Shown: piece after piece, positions 31,695 to 34,887 of the stretch
Layout: every line of letters begins with the position of its first letter
Numbering within the stretch: the first letter of the stretch is position 1
Origin: CAZZIZ01 sp964654535
Lineage (GTDB): Bacteria; Bacteroidota; Bacteroidia; Chitinophagales; UBA2359
DNA: 34,887 nt
Reading direction: 5' to 3'
NCBI GenBank assembly: GCA_964654535.1
Contig: CAZZIZ010000012.1
Coordinates: 1 to 34,887, forward strand
The notes under the pieces: model-generated
What the model was told of the DNA's origin: nothing
What the model saw: the letters and a program-made list of their open reading frames with translations, nothing else
The model's database searches: none
Program-made: the position numbers and the translations under genes

Positions 31695-32765
31695 CTAAAC
31701 GTTCAATTCTTTTTTGATTTTTTCATCCAACTCTGCCTCCGTAGCTGGATCTTCCTCTTCCTCCGTCAGGTTGCCAAATGCTAAATCTTTGACCTTCTGT
31801 TCGAGCATAGTACTCAGTTCTGGATTGTCCAGTAAAAACTCCTTGACGTTCTCTCGGCCTTGGCCAATCTTATTTCCGTCATAACTAAACCAAGAGCCAC
31901 TTTTCTGAATCAATTCGTATTCAACAGCATAGTCTATTATTTCCCCCATTTTGGAAACACCTTTTCCGTATACAATATCAAATTCTGCAAAACGGAATGG
32001 TGGCGCCAATTTGTTTTTAACCACTTTAACACGAGTCTTGTTACCCATAATGTCAGTACCCGTTTTCAAAGCACCGATACGGCGAATATCCAAACGAACC
32101 GAGGCGTAAAACTTCAATGCATTACCACCCGATGTTGTTTCTGGACTACCGAACATTACACCAATCTTGTGTCTTAACTGGTTAATGAATATGCAGCAGC
32201 AGTTTGTTTTGTGTATCGCACCAGTAAGCTTACGCATAGCCTGAGACATCAAGCGTGCTTGCACACCCATCTGACGGTCGCCCATCTCGCCTTCTAGCTC
32301 ACTCTTTGGTACCAATGCAGCAACCGAATCGATCACGACGATATCGATAGCCCCGGAGCGAATCAAATGCTCTGCAATGTCGAGCGCCTGCTCGCCACTG
32401 TCTGGTTGTGAAATCAATAAATTGTCGACATCTACTCCCAGCGATTCCGCGTAGGTTTTGTCGAATGCGTGCTCCGCATCTACAAAGGCAGCAATGCCCC
32501 CTTTCTTTTGCGCTTCCGCGATTGCGTGAATCGTTAAGGTCGTTTTACCAGAAGATTCTGGTCCATAAATCTCGATGATTCTACCCTTTGGTAATCCTCC
32601 GATTCCCAAAGCGATGTCTAATCCCAACGAGCCCGTTGGAATAACTTCGGTTTTAATCACCTTCGAATCTCCGAGGCGCATAACCGTTCCTTTGCCGTAA
32701 AGCTTGTCTAGCTTGCCTACGACCAGCTCTAGCGCTTTTGCCTTGTTGTTGTCCTGTTTAGCCAT
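31695..32765 (-). CDS. recA: Recombinase RecA
   Basis: A 356-residue recombinase, read from the ATG at 32763-32765 (MAKQDNNKAK). A 47-residue upstream extension in the same frame runs through the promoter and into the flippase gene and is rejected. Walker A is GPESSGKT (68-75), Walker B is IDIVVIDSVAAL (about 140), and the L2/DNA-binding segment TTSGGNALKFYASVRLDI is near 210. The C-terminal tail is acidic (EEEEDP...). It forms ATP-dependent filaments on single-stranded DNA for strand exchange. It is downstream of the flippase gene with a 50-bp gap that holds a -7 box and an inverted repeat, so it probably has its own promoter. Confidence 0.99.
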   Translation of the reverse strand: MAKQDNNKAKALELVVGKLDKLYGKGTVMRLGDSKVIKTEVIPTGSLGLDIALGIGGLPKGRIIEIYGPESSGKTTLTIHAIAEAQKKGGIAAFVDAEHAFDKTYAESLGVDVDNLLISQPDSGEQALDIAEHLIRSGAIDIVVIDSVAALVPKSELEGEMGDRQMGVQARLMSQAMRKLTGAIHKTNCCCIFINQLRHKIGVMFGSPETTSGGNALKFYASVRLDIRRIGALKTGTDIMGNKTRVKVVKNKLAPPFRFAEFDIVYGKGVSKMGEIIDYAVEYELIQKSGSWFSYDGNKIGQGRENVKEFLLDNPELSTMLEQKVKDLAFGNLTEEEEDPATEAELDEKIKKELNV

Positions 32766-32783
32766 AGTATTAATTATTTTTCC

Positions 32784-32809
32784 CAAATATATTGGCAATT
32801 TTAGCCAAT
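32784..32809 (-). promoter_or_regulatory. recA promoter with overlapping inverted repeat
   Basis: The minus strand has TATATTTG (32784-32791), an exact match to the Bacteroidota -7 box TAnnTTTG, 18 bases upstream of the recA ATG. Immediately upstream is ATTGGC-N7-GCCAAT (32791-32809), which overlaps the box by one base. A second, nested repeat TTAGC-AATTG-GCTAA reaches to 32815. A repressor bound there would block the -7/-33 region. Alternatively, the repeat may be the remains of a terminator for the flippase gene. Confidence 0.5.
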
Positions 32810-32815
32810 TGCTAA

Positions 32816-33883
32816 TTATTTTGTCTTTTTTGCAGTTCTTTTTATCCACGATGGGAGAATAAGCACTCCAAGGATAAGGTACGGATAATAGGTGATTAAG
32901 CGCCAAATCCCGCCGATAGCGCTGGCCAGGCCATCGTTTCCAATAAAATCAAAGAAGAAATCTCGGAAGGCAAAGTCGGCCACCCCGCTCGCTCCAGGAG
33001 TAGGGGTCAGCACTAAAATTTGGTACAGGGCAAATTGGCGTGCATATAAAAGTAAGTGATCCGAAACACTCAAAACTGAGAGAATCAAAAAGTTGACCAC
33101 CAAAAAACGAAAGGTCCAACTAATAAAAGTAGCAGCGCTGCTGCGAAACCAATAACCAAAACCTCGTTGGCGCAAATCGCGGCTGGCCAACTCTACGTCT
33201 TCGCCCAACTTGGTCGCCTTCTCTTTCCAACGCTTTAACAAAGGCAAAGAAAACAAGCCTTGCAAAAACCAACGGAAACTTTTTGGGTTGACAAACAATC
33301 CGTAGGCCACCAAAGCGGTATAAACAAACATCATCGCAAATGCCACCAAGAAAGTATAGACCCAACCGTCGCCATCGAGAAGAGAGCTCAAGCCCGCTTC
33401 GTTAAAGTTTGGGGATATGATGGTGTTGCCATAAAGGACCCAAAAAAACACAGTGAGCAAAATAAAAGTAATGCTGTCCAAGAAAACCGTGGTCAAAACA
33501 ATAGCTGCAGCCCGTCCAGCCTTAATTTTTTCACGCATCAAAAAAATCAGTGCCACCGCTATGCCGCCCACCCTGGTTGGGGTTACCGAGGAACTAAACT
33601 CCCAAAGTGAGATGACGTCAAAGCTTTGTCGCCAACTAAGTTGCTGGTCAGAGAGTATGCGCAGGCGCCACATATAAGCGAGATGACGGATAAAGGCACA
33701 GACAATAGCGCACAAAAGAAAAACGCCAGAAGACCAGTGCCATTCGACAGTGCGTAAACTTTCGGCATTAAAATCACGATACAGTAAGTAGGCGACTACG
33801 CCTAAACCCAATAGAATGGGAAGAATAATTTTGTAAGGACTTATTTCAGAAAGTTGCCCCTGATCAAGCGGCCTCTTCTTCAC
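32816..33883 (-). CDS. Flippase-like integral membrane protein (LPG synthase TM family)
   Basis: A 355-residue protein with about eight transmembrane segments (the first at about 18-37) and a basic C-terminus. It fits the lysylphosphatidylglycerol-synthase transmembrane / UPF0104 family by its length, the SVTPTRVGGIAVALIFL signature after the third helix, and the LTPTPGASGVADFAFRDFF signature in the second half, both involved in lipid handling. Relatives flip phospholipids or undecaprenyl-linked lipids. The start is a GTG at 33881-33883, which overlaps the scpA 3' end by 20 bp. No other start is nearby. It lies between scpA and recA. The substrate is unknown. Confidence 0.88.
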   Translation of the reverse strand: MKKRPLDQGQLSEISPYKIILPILLGLGVVAYLLYRDFNAESLRTVEWHWSSGVFLLCAIVCAFIRHLAYMWRLRILSDQQLSWRQSFDVISLWEFSSSVTPTRVGGIAVALIFLMREKIKAGRAAAIVLTTVFLDSITFILLTVFFWVLYGNTIISPNFNEAGLSSLLDGDGWVYTFLVAFAMMFVYTALVAYGLFVNPKSFRWFLQGLFSLPLLKRWKEKATKLGEDVELASRDLRQRGFGYWFRSSAATFISWTFRFLVVNFLILSVLSVSDHLLLYARQFALYQILVLTPTPGASGVADFAFRDFFFDFIGNDGLASAIGGIWRLITYYPYLILGVLILPSWIKRTAKKTK

Positions 33884-34616
33884 GGTACTTGCTTAACCAG
33901 AAGTTGTTCAAACCAAGACCAACTGTAATGCTCAGAATTCTTTCTTGCACCAAATCAAGTAAAGCAAGGAAGCGATAGACAGCTTCAATCTTATCACGAC
34001 AAGTATCAAAAGCATCTTCAAAAGAAACGCTGTCGCTTGAAGCAACATAGCTCAACACGATTTCTTTTTGCTCATCTATTGTGTAAGGATAGCGCACCAC
34101 CTGGTGGCGTATCGCTTGAGCCTTGCGATCTTCCATACGTTCAACCACTCGGCTGAACACATTCATCAACTTGAAAAGGTTAATCGATTCCAAATCCATT
34201 TCAGAAGAAAAGCCCTCAGCAATATTTGAAATCTCGCTTGATGTACTGCCACGACCGTGCAGCTTCTTACGCTCTTCAGCCATCAAAGCCATATCGCCAA
34301 TCACATCTTTAAAGCGCTTGTATTCCATTAAGCGTTGTACCAACTCTTGTCGCGGATCAATTTCTTGACCCTGCTCATCGAGCTCTTTTCGCGGAAGCAA
34401 CATTTTTGCCTTTATACGCATTAGGCTAGCGGCGACCACTATAAAGTCGCTGGCCAGATCAACGTTCAGTTCGTTCATCTGTTTTATGTACTCTAGAAAC
34501 TCATTAGTAACGTTAGCAATCGGAATATCGTAGATGTTTATCTCATCGCGCTCGATGAAGTAAAGTATCAAATCGAAGGGGCCTTCGAACTGAGCTATTT
34601 TAACCTGATAATCCAT
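33864..34616 (-). CDS. scpA: Segregation and condensation protein A
   Basis: A 250-residue kleisin. The start is the ATG at 34614-34616 (MDYQVKIAQFEGPFDLIL); a 14-codon extension upstream lacks family support. The N-terminal ScpA signature FEGPFDLILYFIERDEINIYDIPI contains FEGPFDLILYFIE and DEINIYDIPI. It is followed by DFIVVAASLMRIKAKMLLP split here as DFIVVAASLMRIK and AKMLLPR. A helical linker leads to a C-terminal winged helix (about 185-245), with FEDAFD and FLALLDLVQERIL. ScpA bridges the Smc heads together with ScpB for chromosome condensation; no scpB is in the window. The gene overlaps the flippase gene by 20 bp. Confidence 0.95.
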   Translation of the reverse strand: MDYQVKIAQFEGPFDLILYFIERDEINIYDIPIANVTNEFLEYIKQMNELNVDLASDFIVVAASLMRIKAKMLLPRKELDEQGQEIDPRQELVQRLMEYKRFKDVIGDMALMAEERKKLHGRGSTSSEISNIAEGFSSEMDLESINLFKLMNVFSRVVERMEDRKAQAIRHQVVRYPYTIDEQKEIVLSYVASSDSVSFEDAFDTCRDKIEAVYRFLALLDLVQERILSITVGLGLNNFWLSKYREEEAA

Positions 34617-34738
34617 TTTGCAAATATTGCTACTGCAAGATAGGGATATTCGGCGCATTCTCTAGAAGTCCAAGCGTCGTTTCGGACGGCATTTGTACAA
34701 GATTGTTTTAATGAATTGTTGAGTCTGAATAAGATATT

Positions 34739-34887
34739 GGGCGTGCCCCTCGTATCTCCCAGCGAAGCTGGGAAACTCGGGTCGGGCTTTTCCAGCACTC
34801 CGCATTCGCTCCGGTCTCTTTCTTGTGTCGGTAAAGCAAATGCTTCTACCGCTAAGGCGGTAAGCATTAGCTACCTCCACAAAAGAG
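34739..34887. repeat. Structured intergenic element, copy D (cut by window end)
   Basis: Same orientation as copy C. It begins GGGCGTGCCCC (34739-34749). The variable hairpin is CCCAGC-GAA-GCTGGG (34758-34772). The core GGGTCGGGC is at 34779-34787. The central hairpin is AATGC (34839-34843) with GCATT (34864-34868), enclosing TTCTA, CCGC, TAAG, GCGG and TAA. The far end, where a CACGC complementary to GCGTG (34741-34745) is expected, lies outside the window. The stretch 34617-34738, between scpA and this element, shows no gene; a weak -7-like AATATTTG is at 34620-34627. Confidence 0.75.

Noticed and set aside
32784..32815. LexA (SOS) box at recA
   Set aside because: Neither a CTG-N10-CAG nor a GAAC-N4-GTTC pattern is present in the recA upstream region.
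32766..32906. N-terminal extension of RecA
   Set aside because: RecA proteins begin near MAKQ-type residues. The extension crosses the promoter, the inverted repeat and the flippase gene end.
34595..34880. Two minus-strand open frames upstream of scpA
   Set aside because: They run through structured element D, use rare-looking composition (many Arg, Ser, Pro) and have no homologous look. They are by-products of the element.

Overview
The window reads as chromosomal DNA of a Bacteroidota bacterium, most likely Flavobacteriales. Several features point there: two secreted proteins with type IX secretion (T9SS) C-terminal sorting domains, a DUF2480 protein, several lipoproteins, the gene order coaX / outer-membrane protein / TPR protein / lptC / CNNM-CBS protein / ppiD (which I recall from flavobacterial genomes), few visible Shine-Dalgarno sequences, and promoter-like TAnnTTTG boxes. 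There are no rRNA or tRNA genes, CRISPR arrays, transposases or phage genes. All identifications rest on motif reading; no database search was possible.

Layout. (1) 159-5165, minus strand: a coiled-coil lipoprotein, a VWA-domain protein, a lytic transglycosylase and a DUF2480 protein. (2) 5277-9529, minus: the periplasmic chaperone PpiD, a CNNM/CBS membrane protein and LptC of lipopolysaccharide export. Two sharp terminators and a cluster of palindromes punctuate this block. (3) 9592-14820, minus: a TPR protein, an outer-membrane barrel protein, type III pantothenate kinase, a TSUP permease, a lipoprotein cyclophilin and a small conserved protein, packed as an operon. (4) 15061-16427, minus: an exopolyphosphatase-type enzyme and a SixA-like phosphatase. 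(5) 16581-18365, plus: a thioredoxin-fold protein and a DUF4230 protein. (6) 18378-24899: a 968-residue T9SS cargo with duplicated Calx-beta/OB modules, a carboxypeptidase-regulatory-domain protein, a T9SS-sorted alpha/beta hydrolase and a small outer-membrane protein. (7) 24911-28512: an FAD oxidoreductase, a membrane-anchored endonuclease/exonuclease/phosphatase-family enzyme, a hemolysin III family protein and a Crp/Fnr regulator. (8) 28688-30868: a histidine kinase and response regulator. (9) 30935-34616: a Nudix-winged-helix (NrtR-type) regulator, recA, a flippase-like membrane protein and scpA. Overall this is core cell-envelope and housekeeping content, not an island.

The most interesting signal is between the genes. 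Four intergenic regions (7531-7694, 14863-15058, 23961-24136 and 34739 to the window end) hold copies of one structured element about 165-195 bp long. They share a closing stem (GCGTG/CACGC, replaced by GCACG/CGTGC in one copy), a GAGGGATAG box, a central hairpin with constant TTA and TAGA internal-loop strands around covarying stems, an AAGCCCGACCC-like core, and a last hairpin whose sequence differs in every copy. Compensatory changes are visible by eye, so the fold itself seems to be conserved. I recall similar GGGATAG...AAGCCCGACC sequences between genes in other Flavobacteriia, but I do not know a described function.

Other regulatory signals: a perfect GTGAT-N4-ATCAC site just upstream of the Crp/Fnr gene, an inverted repeat on the recA promoter, three consecutive palindromes upstream of ppiD, and terminator hairpins unusually close to the next start codon (lptC and the DUF4230 gene).
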